From a bacterium (lineage in GTDB: Bacteria; Armatimonadota; Zipacnadia; Zipacnadales; UBA11051), in the NCBI GenBank assembly GCA_021372615.1, contig JAJFUB010000013.1, positions 1 to 64,000 on the forward strand: DNA of 64,000 nt. Direction: 5' to 3'. This document shows, in pieces, positions 33,789 through 42,266 of the stretch. Under the pieces are notes generated by a model that was not told the DNA's origin, did not search any database, and saw nothing but the letters and a program-made list of their open reading frames with translations. The stretch's first letter is position 1. Each line of letters begins with the position of its first letter. The position numbers and the translations under genes were made by a program.

Positions 33789-36707
33789 CTATTCCGCCAC
33801 GACCTCCACATCGTCAAACCACACCTTCCCCGTCCCGTCCATCACGTTCAGGTACAGGCCCATCGTCGTCCCGGCCGGCTTGATGTGCTCGATCCTCAAC
33901 TCCCGCCACACCCCCTGTGTGCTCAGCCCCTTGACTTCCTTGGTGCCCTCCGCCGCGCCCGTTGCCCAGACACGGACTGTGCCGCGGAAGTCAGCGTCGG
34001 TGAGGTACCACACGCGCAGTGCGTAGCTCTTTCCCGCTTCGACAGGGGTGTCACCACGGTACCATCGGCCCCAGGCCTTCGTACGCGCCCGCTTCTCATC
34101 TTCGGCGCTTCCTAACTCCTGGCACCCGATCAGGCCGGCGGTCTGGCCAGTGCGGTGCTTGCCCGCATCGCGCTCGAAGCGGAACTTCCCGCTCTGGACA
34201 TTCTGGCCCCATGTCGTCGGCTCCGCCTCGAAGCCTCCGTCCTTGACCAGGTTGGCTGCACTGGGAGCGTCGCTGGCACAAAGCCATACCGGCTTCCACA
34301 GGCCTCCGGCCCCGGCATTGTCCTCCACGCACACGGCGAGGACGTTGGGTCCGTCCGCGCGTGCCCGATCCGTAATGTCCACCTCGAAGGACTCGCGCCA
34401 GGAATCGGTGTTGCCCTGGAACGGGTAGGGCCGCTGCAGGATCAGCTCGCTGTTGAGCCAGACCTTGCAGGCCTCGTCCGCCGCGCCGAAGACGAGCCGC
34501 ACCTGCCGAGGCTTGTCGCTCCTCGGCACAGTGAACGTCGTGCGATACCAGGCCAGTCCGTCATAGTCGGCCTTGTGCTCGGCCTTCCACTGCTTGCCGA
34601 TCTCCTGGTTCTCCCACGCGGCGGTCGTGTTGATGGCGTGCCACTTGTCGTCAGCGAAGCCAACGGCGAACCATCTCTCCGCCTCGCCGATCTTCTGCGG
34701 GTCCCACATGAACTTCCACGGGTCGGGCAGGCACTGGCCGGGCTGGGCCATCAGCCGGATCAGGTCGCGGTCCCATGTCAGGCTCTCCGACCACGCGAGG
34801 TAGGCCATGTTAGCAATGAACTCGCCCTCATGCGCGGCGCGGAACTCATCCAGTGCCGCGAGCGCGGCCACGTAGTCATCCAGCTTGCCGGTCTGGCGAT
34901 ACTCACGGAACGCCCGCTGCGTGGCCAGCGTCAGCTCGGCATTGCGCAGGCCGCTGTCCAGGAACGTCACCCGCGTTTCCGCGTCGGCGTCGCCCCTGGC
35001 GGCCATCGTGGCCTTCTCCAGCAAGGCACGCCCCTTCATCATGACGTCGGGCATGAAGATCACGTCGGCATCGCGATAGAGGCGCGACCAGTGCAGGTCC
35101 GCAGCCTCGTAAGCCTTGTCGGTCACGCCGGCCGAGACGCGCGCCCAGTGCTCGAAGTACGCCTGCACCGCCGGAGCGGCCTTGCCAAAGGCGCTGTAGT
35201 ACTCGGCCAGGACCTTCGGGGGCTCCAGGCCCGGATCGTCATGCAGGCGCGCCAGCATGTACAGGTTCGGCCCCTGGGTAGCGTACTGCCCTGTGAGCGA
35301 GTCAAAGTCCGTACCAATGAGGCCGTGCTTCGCGGCGAACTGGAAGTCCTCGCCCAGGGCCTGCGCGATGTTGAGCGGCAGGTTGTGTCCGTCGAGCATG
35401 TAGTTGGGGCGCAGAAACATGCGCGCCCCGGTCGCCGACCAGCCGTTCCACTGCTCGATGAAGGCCTGGCGCTTCTCCGCGGTCCACGGGTACATCAGCG
35501 CCGGGACGACGCCGATGATGATGTGGTCGTTCAGCATTGTTCTGTGCGGGGGCTTGACGTAGTTGGCGTACGCGTAGCCCATCACGATAGCCTCGGGGTC
35601 CACCTTCTGCGCCTCGGCCTGCAGGGCCAGGTACGTGCGGGCGTAGCGATCCGATAGCGAGCCAAGAGCCTCGACCCACTGGGGGTCGCCGGCCTCGAAG
35701 CGCCGTGTGGCCTCCGCTGCACGCTGGTCGAACGGCACCTTGCTGTCCGGGTCGGGCTCATCCAACGCCAGGCACTGCGGGCAGGTGCATCTGCCGGGGG
35801 TGTCATTCTCGCTGGCGTCCACGTGCGGCCGGTCCGGGCTGCGCCTGGCGGCCCAGTCGGCGATCTTCTGGCGGATGAAGCCGGGGTTGCTCACGCACAT
35901 GGAGATGAGGCTGGGCGAGCCGCCGTGGTAGGTCGGGTCGGAGCGCCGTGTGCCGTCGGGCAGCAGGTTGAAGTACTCGGGGTGATCGGCGTGGTACTTG
36001 TCCCACCACTGGGTGTAGGCGTGGGCCATGTCCATGTTGACGCCCATCGCGAACCGATGCCGACGTAACCACTTCCCTTGCTCGTTGAGGAAGACAGAGC
36101 GGTTCTTCTGGTCGGCCCAGCCCTTCGGCCCGGACATGGCGGCGCCACCCTCGCGCCACCGCGCATGCACGAAGGGCGGCGCGAAGGCCTGGTCGGCGAA
36201 GGTGGCGGCGATGTCGGCCTGGCGAGGGATGACTTCGCCCAGAGGGCCCGGCCACAGCCAGCGCACCCCAAGCTGCTTCTCCAGCAGGTCATACACCGCG
36301 AACAGCGTGCCGACGTGCGTGCGGTTGCCGTGCTGTACCCAGAACACGTCGCCCGGGCTGTCGTCGCCGATGAGGTGCAGATTGCCGGCGGCACTCCGCG
36401 CCAGGTAGCCGTTGGGCCTGAGCTGATCGAGCTTCAGGCCGAGCGCCAGCGTCGCCTTGCACGGCCCCAGGAAGAGCAGGCCCGTGCCCGTCCGGCAGTC
36501 GGCCTCCCTCACGATAGGCAATGTGGCGCCGCTGGCTCTGGCTACGTGGTACTGCAACTCCTCCGCCGCAGCCTTGACGACAGGGAGAGCCTCGTCGGGG
36601 ATAACCAGCGTGGCGACGGGTGCTCCGGCGCGCGTGAGCTGCAGGGCGGAATGGGCCGGCGCGATGGCGGCGGTTAGCAGCGATAGCAGTACCATGGTTC
36701 GCAGCAT
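33789..36707 (-). CDS. Secreted DUF4838 protein with C-terminal jelly-roll domains
   Basis: A 972-aa exported protein with a signal peptide ending in AHSAL near residue 21. Residues 22-170 form a GH20/GH67-like alpha/beta domain, and residues 170-640 the DUF4838 barrel with ASENDTPGRCTCPQC, where a Cys pair and acidic residues recur as in its relative at 25617. Residues 660-820 are a beta-galactosidase-type galactose-binding jelly roll (YDGLAWYRTTFTVP, DEACKVWLNSELI). Residues 830-972 form a second CBM-like module starting LVKDGGFE. It probably hydrolyses an extracellular acidic glycan. It starts 25 nt after the DUF1844 gene on the same strand. Confidence 0.85.
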   Translation of the reverse strand: MLRTMVLLSLLTAAIAPAHSALQLTRAGAPVATLVIPDEALPVVKAAAEELQYHVARASGATLPIVREADCRTGTGLLFLGPCKATLALGLKLDQLRPNGYLARSAAGNLHLIGDDSPGDVFWVQHGNRTHVGTLFAVYDLLEKQLGVRWLWPGPLGEVIPRQADIAATFADQAFAPPFVHARWREGGAAMSGPKGWADQKNRSVFLNEQGKWLRRHRFAMGVNMDMAHAYTQWWDKYHADHPEYFNLLPDGTRRSDPTYHGGSPSLISMCVSNPGFIRQKIADWAARRSPDRPHVDASENDTPGRCTCPQCLALDEPDPDSKVPFDQRAAEATRRFEAGDPQWVEALGSLSDRYARTYLALQAEAQKVDPEAIVMGYAYANYVKPPHRTMLNDHIIIGVVPALMYPWTAEKRQAFIEQWNGWSATGARMFLRPNYMLDGHNLPLNIAQALGEDFQFAAKHGLIGTDFDSLTGQYATQGPNLYMLARLHDDPGLEPPKVLAEYYSAFGKAAPAVQAYFEHWARVSAGVTDKAYEAADLHWSRLYRDADVIFMPDVMMKGRALLEKATMAARGDADAETRVTFLDSGLRNAELTLATQRAFREYRQTGKLDDYVAALAALDEFRAAHEGEFIANMAYLAWSESLTWDRDLIRLMAQPGQCLPDPWKFMWDPQKIGEAERWFAVGFADDKWHAINTTAAWENQEIGKQWKAEHKADYDGLAWYRTTFTVPRSDKPRQVRLVFGAADEACKVWLNSELILQRPYPFQGNTDSWRESFEVDITDRARADGPNVLAVCVEDNAGAGGLWKPVWLCASDAPSAANLVKDGGFEAEPTTWGQNVQSGKFRFERDAGKHRTGQTAGLIGCQELGSAEDEKRARTKAWGRWYRGDTPVEAGKSYALRVWYLTDADFRGTVRVWATGAAEGTKEVKGLSTQGVWRELRIEHIKPAGTTMGLYLNVMDGTGKVWFDDVEVVAE

Positions 36708-36731
36708 GGAGGGCTCCGGGGGACACGGCGT

Positions 36732-37160
36732 CTAGGTCCGCTGAATGTAGTTCATCCGCAGCGTCGCCAGGATCTGCTCCACCTCGCGCTTCTCGGCGCC
36801 GCTGAGGCTCTCGCCCAGGGCTGTCTGGATGTAGGCTATGGTGTCAATGGCCAGCCGCGCCTGCGGCAGGTCCATCTTGGTCTCCTTGGCTCCCGGAGCC
36901 AGTTGCAGGCCCAGGTGGACCCACGCCTGCTCAACACACATGCCGAACACCATCCGCAAGATGCCGTGCATGTCAATCTGCACGGCCTCCTCGGCCGGCG
37001 TCTCGGCTGCGGTGTTCTCGGCTCCAGCGTCGCTGTCAGGCGCGGGCGCAGGCCCATCAGGCCCTGTCTCCGGAGCCGCCGCTTCCTCGTTCTGGTGGCC
37101 GATGCGCTTGTCCACCTTGTGGTACGTCTCCTGCTGTTCCTCGTCGCGGTCATCAACCAT
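36732..37160 (-). CDS. DUF1844 domain protein
   Basis: A 142-aa cytoplasmic protein. Residues 1-65 are a charged, disordered-looking stretch rich in Glu, Ala and Pro. Residues 65-142 match DUF1844 (AWVHLGLQLAPG, DLPQARLAIDTIAYIQ, TLRMNYIQ). The ATG at 37160 is preceded by GAGGTGA, and the stop of rtcA lies 5 nt upstream. The family has no known function. In this position it could be a small accessory factor of the RNA-repair cluster, which is inference from spacing only. Confidence 0.87.
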   Translation of the reverse strand: MVDDRDEEQQETYHKVDKRIGHQNEEAAAPETGPDGPAPAPDSDAGAENTAAETPAEEAVQIDMHGILRMVFGMCVEQAWVHLGLQLAPGAKETKMDLPQARLAIDTIAYIQTALGESLSGAEKREVEQILATLRMNYIQRT

Positions 37161-37165
37161 GGTCG

Positions 37166-38236
37166 TCACCTCACTCCGGGCTGCCACCCGAGTCCGGGTA
37201 TGTCCACGCGCACGTTGCGTCCGGCCTCGCCGAAGGCACAGCGCACGCCGGTCAGCTGCTCGATCACGTCGGCATTCGTCTGCAGGTGTCCCGTCAGCCG
37301 CGGCGTCACATACGACGATGGACCGTCGGCCAGGGCGCAGTAAAGCTGCAACTGGTCCGCCAGGCGCTCGTCCACCGTCGCTTCGCTGGCGAGGAAGTCG
37401 CGCAGCTGCCGCCCGGCCTCTGCCCCGACCTCCTCGGCCTTCTTGCCGCGCTCACCGAGTGCGGTGAAGCCCCCGCCGCCGGGCTCGAAGGCTGCCACCG
37501 TCATGCAGGTCGTCCCCGACCCGCCGGACCGTGGCTGCTCCTCGCGTTGCTTCACCGTACCTAACCCCGGCACTTGCGCCGCCGCCGCCTGGTTCTGCCG
37601 CTCGGCAATGTGTCGCGGCAGGTGGTCGGAGACGATGCTGCGGGAGGACAGCCGCCACCCCTGCCCCCGCACCTCCAGCGTCAGCGGTCGCAACGGCCCC
37701 GTCAGTGGCTCCACCCAGGCCTCGATCTCGCCCCCTCCCACCGGGTACCAGCCGGCGCAGTTACGGTGTAGCTCTACTGCCACGCCCATGCGCGCAACCG
37801 TCGGCACGAAGACATCCTGCAGGTATGTGAAGACGGGGCTCCAGGGGACGTCGGTTCCCCCGCGCAGCACTACATGCGAGGCCTGACACGCGAACAGTAA
37901 CGGCGGCAGGATCGCCTGGAGGATCAGTCCCACCGACCCAGCGCTAGGGGCGACATCAGCGACGTCAAACACAAAGCTCCCGCCGGCCAGACCACCTGGC
38001 TGCAGCGCGATGGCCTGCGACCGCAACTCGTCACCTTCCAGGCGGCCCTGGCAGACGGCCGCCACCGCGCGACAGGCTGTCAGGTGCTGCGCAGCCAGAC
38101 CGGGCTTGGGCCGCCCGGCACGGATACTGGCGATTCGCACCGGCTTGCCCAGCACGGCCGCCAGCGATAGGCTGGTGCGCAGCATCTGCCCACCGCCCTC
38201 GCCCCGGGAGCCGTCAATGACCAGTACATCACTCAT
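37166..38236 (-). CDS. rtcA: RNA 3'-terminal phosphate cyclase
   Basis: A 356-aa RtcA/RTC family enzyme that uses ATP to convert RNA 3'-phosphate ends into 2',3'-cyclic phosphates through a covalent AMP-histidine intermediate. Conserved parts include GSRGEGGGQMLRTSLSL at the N-terminus, RAGRPKPGLAAQHL, and HLQTN near residue 320, which holds the catalytic His. It lies between the ACT-like gene (6 nt upstream) and the DUF1844 gene (5 nt downstream). The ligase RtcB is not in the window. Confidence 0.95.
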   Translation of the reverse strand: MSDVLVIDGSRGEGGGQMLRTSLSLAAVLGKPVRIASIRAGRPKPGLAAQHLTACRAVAAVCQGRLEGDELRSQAIALQPGGLAGGSFVFDVADVAPSAGSVGLILQAILPPLLFACQASHVVLRGGTDVPWSPVFTYLQDVFVPTVARMGVAVELHRNCAGWYPVGGGEIEAWVEPLTGPLRPLTLEVRGQGWRLSSRSIVSDHLPRHIAERQNQAAAAQVPGLGTVKQREEQPRSGGSGTTCMTVAAFEPGGGGFTALGERGKKAEEVGAEAGRQLRDFLASEATVDERLADQLQLYCALADGPSSYVTPRLTGHLQTNADVIEQLTGVRCAFGEAGRNVRVDIPGLGWQPGVR

Positions 38237-38242
38237 GGAGCG

Positions 38243-38503
38243 TCAGCAGCAGAACTCCATGCTCTGCACTTCCACGCCCTCGATGGCGGCCAGCTTCTCG
38301 CCCAACTCACGGCACTTGGTCTCGTCCCCGAACATCTCCAGCAGCAGCAGCCCCTTGGCCGAGCAGAAGCTGTCGTCCACATTGTGCAGGCCCAGGCGCG
38401 TCTTGATGTGGCAACCATACTCGGTGAGCAGAGACTGCACCGACGCCGCGCCGGCCATGCGGTCCGTCAGCAACACGCCGTAGATCAGCCGCTTGTCTTT
38501 CAT
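38243..38503 (-). CDS. Small ACT/ferredoxin-like protein (TM1266-like)
   Basis: An 86-aa cytoplasmic protein with a predicted beta-alpha-beta-beta-alpha-beta layout. It vaguely resembles the TM1266 'iron-only hydrogenase system regulator' type of ACT-like proteins. It ends in a CysCys pair and has two further cysteines. ATG 38503 is chosen because GAGAGGT lies seven bases upstream; an ATG at 38506 and a GTG at 38512 are in frame. It is the first gene of the run ACT-like, rtcA, DUF1844. A ligand-sensing or regulatory role is conceivable but unproven, and no hydrogenase genes are nearby. Confidence 0.72.
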   Translation of the reverse strand: MKDKRLIYGVLLTDRMAGAASVQSLLTEYGCHIKTRLGLHNVDDSFCSAKGLLLLEMFGDETKCRELGEKLAAIEGVEVQSMEFCC

Positions 38504-38622
38504 CATCCGCACCTCTCATCCTGTGCTCGGGATGGTACAATAACCAGGCTACACGTCTCACCATAGTTCCCGGCAGGGGGCGGAGATTCCTTGTTCGTCC
38601 CCCTCAGCCAACGAGGTGCATC

Positions 38623-40059
38623 TTGTCCGACCAGTACCGACTTGAGCATGACTTGCTGGGCGCGCGCCAGGTCCCGGCCCAGGCCCTGTACGGCATTCAC
38701 ACGGACCGGGCGCTCGAGAACTTCCCGCTCACCGGCCGTCGCGTCAACCCCGCCCTCGTTCACGCCTATGGGGCCGTGAAGCTGGCATGCGTGCGGACGA
38801 ATGCGGAGTTGGGGTACCTCGAACTGCCCGCCACGACCGAGGCTCTGCAGCAAGCCTGCCACGAGATGATGGAGGGCCTGCTTGATGAGCACGTCGTCGT
38901 GGACGCCCTCCAGGGCGGCGCGGGGACCTCGACCAACATGAACGTGAACGAGGTGCTCGCCAACCGCGCTTTGCAGACCATGGGACTGCCCTTGGGGAGC
39001 TACGAGGTCGTCAGCCCGCTGGATCATGTGAACCTGCACCAGTCCACGAATGACACCTACCCGACGGCGCTGAAGGTCGCGGCGATCAACCTGCTGCGCG
39101 AGTTGGAGCGCGACGTGATCCAGTTGCTCGAGGAGTTCCAGCGGAAGGAGCGCGCCACAGCGGGAGTTGTGAAGGTCGGGCGCACACAGCTGCAGGACGC
39201 GGTGCTCACAACGGTGGGGCGCGAGATGTCCGCTTACGCCGAGGCCTTCGCGCGCGACCGCTGGCGCATCTTCAAATGCGAGGAGCGTCTGCGGGTCGTC
39301 AACCTCGGCGGCACGGCCATCGGCACCGGACTGGCCGCCCCGCGCCGGTACATCTTCCGGGTCATCGAGCACCTGCGCGACATCACCCACCTGGGTCTGG
39401 CACGCGCCGAGAACATGGTCGAGGCCACCCAGAACACCGATGTCTTTGTCGAGGTCAGCGGCATCCTGAAGGCCTGCGCGAGCAATCTGCTCAAGGTCGC
39501 CACCGACCTTCGCCTGCTCTCCAGCGGCCCGGACGCGGGGTTCGGGGATATCCGCATCCCCGCGCGCCAGGCGGGCTCCTCCATCATGCCGGGCAAGGTC
39601 AACCCGGTCATCCCCGAGGCGGTCAGCCAGGCGGCGATGCAGGTGATGGCGAATGACCAGACCATCGCAATGGCGTGCAGCCTGGGCAACCTGGAGCTGA
39701 ACGCCTTCCTGCCGATCATCGCGGATGCCCTGCTCGGCAGCCTGGACCTGCTGCGCCGCGCGTGCGACATCTTCACCCGTCTGTGCGTGAAGGGCATCGA
39801 GCCGAACGAGTCCAGAACGCGGCAGCAGGTCGCCAGCGCCACGGCGACGGTCACGGCGCTCGTGGAGCACATCGGCTACCACAAGGCCCAGGAAGTCGCC
39901 GCTCGCGCCAGCGCGGAGGGTAAGCCCGTCCGCGACGTGGCCGTCGAGATGGGGCTGCTGACGGCGGAGGAGTTCGACGAGTTGACGAGCCCGGAGGCGG
40001 TGACGAGGCTGGGGAGCCCGGAGGGGACGAGTAGGCACGATACCGAATGGGAGGGATGA
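38623..40059 (+). CDS. aspA: Aspartate ammonia-lyase / fumarase superfamily enzyme
   Basis: A 478-aa lyase that interconverts aspartate and fumarate plus ammonia. It matches AspA more than class II fumarase at the N-terminus (RLEHDLLGARQVPAQALYGIHTDRA). It carries STNMNVNEV, the TxxDxxYPTALK region (SPLDHVNLHQSTNDTYPTALK in the protein) and the signature loop GSSIMPGKVNP. The start codon is TTG at 38623 after CGAGGTG. A TACAAT at 38536-38541 may be the -10 of its promoter, but I see no good -35. The next gene begins 3 nt after its stop. FumC-type activity cannot be fully excluded. Confidence 0.9.
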   Translation: MSDQYRLEHDLLGARQVPAQALYGIHTDRALENFPLTGRRVNPALVHAYGAVKLACVRTNAELGYLELPATTEALQQACHEMMEGLLDEHVVVDALQGGAGTSTNMNVNEVLANRALQTMGLPLGSYEVVSPLDHVNLHQSTNDTYPTALKVAAINLLRELERDVIQLLEEFQRKERATAGVVKVGRTQLQDAVLTTVGREMSAYAEAFARDRWRIFKCEERLRVVNLGGTAIGTGLAAPRRYIFRVIEHLRDITHLGLARAENMVEATQNTDVFVEVSGILKACASNLLKVATDLRLLSSGPDAGFGDIRIPARQAGSSIMPGKVNPVIPEAVSQAAMQVMANDQTIAMACSLGNLELNAFLPIIADALLGSLDLLRRACDIFTRLCVKGIEPNESRTRQQVASATATVTALVEHIGYHKAQEVAARASAEGKPVRDVAVEMGLLTAEEFDELTSPEAVTRLGSPEGTSRHDTEWEG

Positions 40060-40062
40060 TGA

Positions 40063-41091
40063 ATGCCAGATATAGGGATTGAGACATACGGATGCGGTGG
40101 CCGTACCAGACAGGTGCTTGGTGATGTCTGCCTCGAAGTCAACGGATGCCAGACCGTCTACCACTGTGCTCTTGGGGACGATCACCGCGCTGATGCGCCG
40201 TCAGTGGACACTGGCTCGCTGGACGCGCTGGTAGAGCAGCTTACTGATGGGGGGCACGTCAAGGTCATCGTCACCGACCTGCCATTTGATGACAACTGGT
40301 TCGCACACCATCGCCGGCGCGCTGCGGTGCTCACGACCGCCGACTGGGATGACTACTACGCGCCTCCGCCGCTGAAGACGTACCTCAAGTACATTCTGGC
40401 GCAGAGCCTGCTTCTGTCGGCCGCCGATCTCGACGAAGACGCAGTGCTCGACCGGCACCCCCATCTCCATCAGACGCATGCATGCTGCTTTGATCTGTGT
40501 GCCTGGAAGACAGACATCCGGTTCGGCCTGCAGTCTGGAGCTTTGTGCCACGAGTGCCGATCACTCCTCCAGCAGATGGGCGCACGGCGCGACGCTATGG
40601 AGGCCGCGGACCAGATCCTCGACCAGGTGCGGTACGAGGCACTCGCACGAGCGCATGCATACGAGCCCCGGTCGGCTTTCGTGGTGATGCCGTTCACCAC
40701 AGCCGGCGACGACAATGAGGAATGCTACAAGTGCGCGATCGCGCCCGCGTTGGAGGACGTTGGCCTGCGGCCGGTCAGGTATGACGAACAGCGCAGGCCC
40801 GGGCGCATCTACGACGGAGTGCTCGACTGCATCGCTCGATGTGGGGTCGTGGTGGCCAAGGTGAACCCGCTCGACAGGGAGCAGTCTGTTCGCCCGAACG
40901 TTGCTCTCGAAGCTGGGCTAGCGTACGGCATGCGCAAACCGACGTTCCTCATATGCCGCACGGACAAGATGGACAAGTTCAAGAAGCGGTGCTCAGACCT
41001 GTCAAACGAGCATCTGGTCGGGTACCGGGTTGGGGCATACGGTGAGTTGCGCGCTGAACTTGTCCAGTGGCTGCGACACTATGCCGGCTAG
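40063..41091 (+). CDS. Cys-rich protein with C-terminal TIR/deoxyribosyltransferase-like domain
   Basis: A 342-aa protein I cannot place in a named family. Residues 1-170 are an unknown domain ending in a Cys/His-rich segment: His136-His139 region, Cys141, Cys142, Cys146, Cys162 and Cys165, a plausible zinc site. Residues 203-342 resemble TIR-like or nucleoside 2-deoxyribosyltransferase-like folds. They start with SAFVVMPF and carry a candidate catalytic Glu283 in PNVALEAGLAYG, with Asp/Asn before it. Such domains often cleave NAD or nucleotides in anti-phage defence, which is only an analogy here. The start has GGGAGGG upstream, 3 nt from the aspA stop. Codon use (CATGCATACG-like stretches) looks less GC-biased than neighbours and suggests recent arrival. 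Confidence 0.7.
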   Translation: MPDIGIETYGCGGRTRQVLGDVCLEVNGCQTVYHCALGDDHRADAPSVDTGSLDALVEQLTDGGHVKVIVTDLPFDDNWFAHHRRRAAVLTTADWDDYYAPPPLKTYLKYILAQSLLLSAADLDEDAVLDRHPHLHQTHACCFDLCAWKTDIRFGLQSGALCHECRSLLQQMGARRDAMEAADQILDQVRYEALARAHAYEPRSAFVVMPFTTAGDDNEECYKCAIAPALEDVGLRPVRYDEQRRPGRIYDGVLDCIARCGVVVAKVNPLDREQSVRPNVALEAGLAYGMRKPTFLICRTDKMDKFKKRCSDLSNEHLVGYRVGAYGELRAELVQWLRHYAG

Positions 41092-41145
41092 AACGCGCCC
41101 GGCGCGCCTGTGCCATCGGCCCCCGCAGGCGGCGACCGACAGTAG

Positions 41146-41174
41146 CCACGGGTGGAGCGCAGCGCAACCCGTGG
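41146..41174. repeat. Palindromic repeat family D in intergenic gap
   Basis: Arms CCACGGGT and ACCCGTGG enclose a GC-rich core with GCGC repeats. It lies in the 189-nt gap between the TIR-like gene (+) and the alpha/beta hydrolase (-), which converge. I recall similar sequences being dispersed in environmental bacterial genomes; only one copy is seen here. It could double as a terminator. No other feature is evident in the gap. Confidence 0.5.
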
Positions 41175-41280
41175 ATTCTGGCTCCCTATTCCTCTGCTCT
41201 CGCGTGTCGTGGCGCCTGTCCGCGTCCGTTCCGGGCAGCGGCCAGAATGCAGTCTCTGTGCATATTGGCCGGGCCGCCGC

Positions 41281-42069
41281 TCAGGCCTCCCACCCCGCCA
41301 ATCTCAGCATCTCCGCCACCGGCACAAACAGTGGGGAGTCGTGATCGCCCCCGGGCACTTCCCAGTATGTGAAGCGCGGCTGGTGCTGCAGCGCGGCAGC
41401 TTCCTCGCGGACCTTGTCCACCGGGATCAACGCGTCGCACTCGCCGCTCGCCAGCAGGAACGGCATCGTCAGCCGGTCGGTGCGGGCGATGACCGAATGG
41501 GCTGCATAAACCTCCGGCACTTCCTCCGGCGTGCCCCCGTAGGCCGTGATGATTGCCTGCGCGAGGTCCTGGAGCACGGGCAGATCGCTCTGCCGCGCGA
41601 AGTCCAGCCGGTCCGCGAGATCACATGCGCCCAGCGCCACGAGCCCTCGCACGCGCTCGGGGTGGCGGACGGCGAAGATCTGGGCGCTCGACGCCCCGCC
41701 TGAGCCACCCAGGAAGATGAACCCCGCCCGTGGGGAGAAGCGCGCCTCGATCTCGTCCAGCAAGTCCGCCGTGTCCACCACCGTCTTGGGGCACATGTAC
41801 GTCGTGCCGCGCAGGTTGGGTGTCAGGAGGCCCATGCCTTCTTCCAGGAAGACCGGCAGGAAGTGGTCGCGGATGTCCCGGCGGGTGTAGAGCTGATCCC
41901 CGGTCGAGAAGGAGCCGTGCAGGTAGACCAGGACGGGCTTGCCCGGGTCGCCGGGACGGAACAGTGCCCAGTCGTGCAGGCCGTCCACGTCGCTGGTGAA
42001 GCTCAGCCGCGTCGTGCCCTGAGGGAACACCTCGCCGTCGCCGATGTCCACAATGTCCGTGACCTTCAT
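41281..42069 (-). CDS. Alpha/beta hydrolase (esterase-like)
   Basis: A 262-aa alpha/beta-hydrolase-fold protein without a signal peptide. The nucleophile elbow GGSGGAS places Ser123, Asp212 lies in GECDALIP and His243 in GGDHDSP. The LHGSF segment near residue 50 would form the oxyanion hole. Sequence and length fit a prolyl-oligopeptidase-like or carbohydrate-esterase-like enzyme. Substrate is unknown. It is divergent from the PQQ-propeller gene across a 197-nt gap that contains an inverted repeat. Confidence 0.9.
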   Translation of the reverse strand: MKVTDIVDIGDGEVFPQGTTRLSFTSDVDGLHDWALFRPGDPGKPVLVYLHGSFSTGDQLYTRRDIRDHFLPVFLEEGMGLLTPNLRGTTYMCPKTVVDTADLLDEIEARFSPRAGFIFLGGSGGASSAQIFAVRHPERVRGLVALGACDLADRLDFARQSDLPVLQDLAQAIITAYGGTPEEVPEVYAAHSVIARTDRLTMPFLLASGECDALIPVDKVREEAAALQHQPRFTYWEVPGGDHDSPLFVPVAEMLRLAGWEA

Positions 42070-42207
42070 GCTCAGTACACGCTCCTATCGTGCGGTTCGC
42101 CGCCGTCAGCCCGAGCCCTGCCCGCCATCGGAGGGTCGGGGCCAGGGCGTCGCTTCAGATCGCGCTTGCCTAGATGCGGCGCAACGTGTAACTTGTATTC
42201 ACTCTGT

Positions 42208-42240
42208 GACGTGGCGCCGGTCCGCACACGGCGCCACGTC
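42208..42240. other. 12-bp inverted repeat in divergent intergenic region
   Basis: Arms GACGTGGCGCCG and CGGCGCCACGTC enclose a 9-nt loop, 26 nt before the PQQ-propeller start. TTGCCT (42166) and TAACTT (42189) upstream, spaced 17 bp, are a very weak promoter candidate that would place this hairpin in the 5' leader. It could be an operator or an mRNA hairpin. Confidence 0.4.
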
Positions 42241-42266
42241 GCTGCTATCTTGGATCGGAGCACCAC

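Noticed and set aside
34155-35657. 500-codon plus-strand frame
   Set aside because: Antisense to the secreted DUF4838 gene, which has a signal peptide and recognisable domains.
38503-40185. 560-codon minus-strand frame
   Set aside because: Fully antisense to aspA, which carries its diagnostic motifs.
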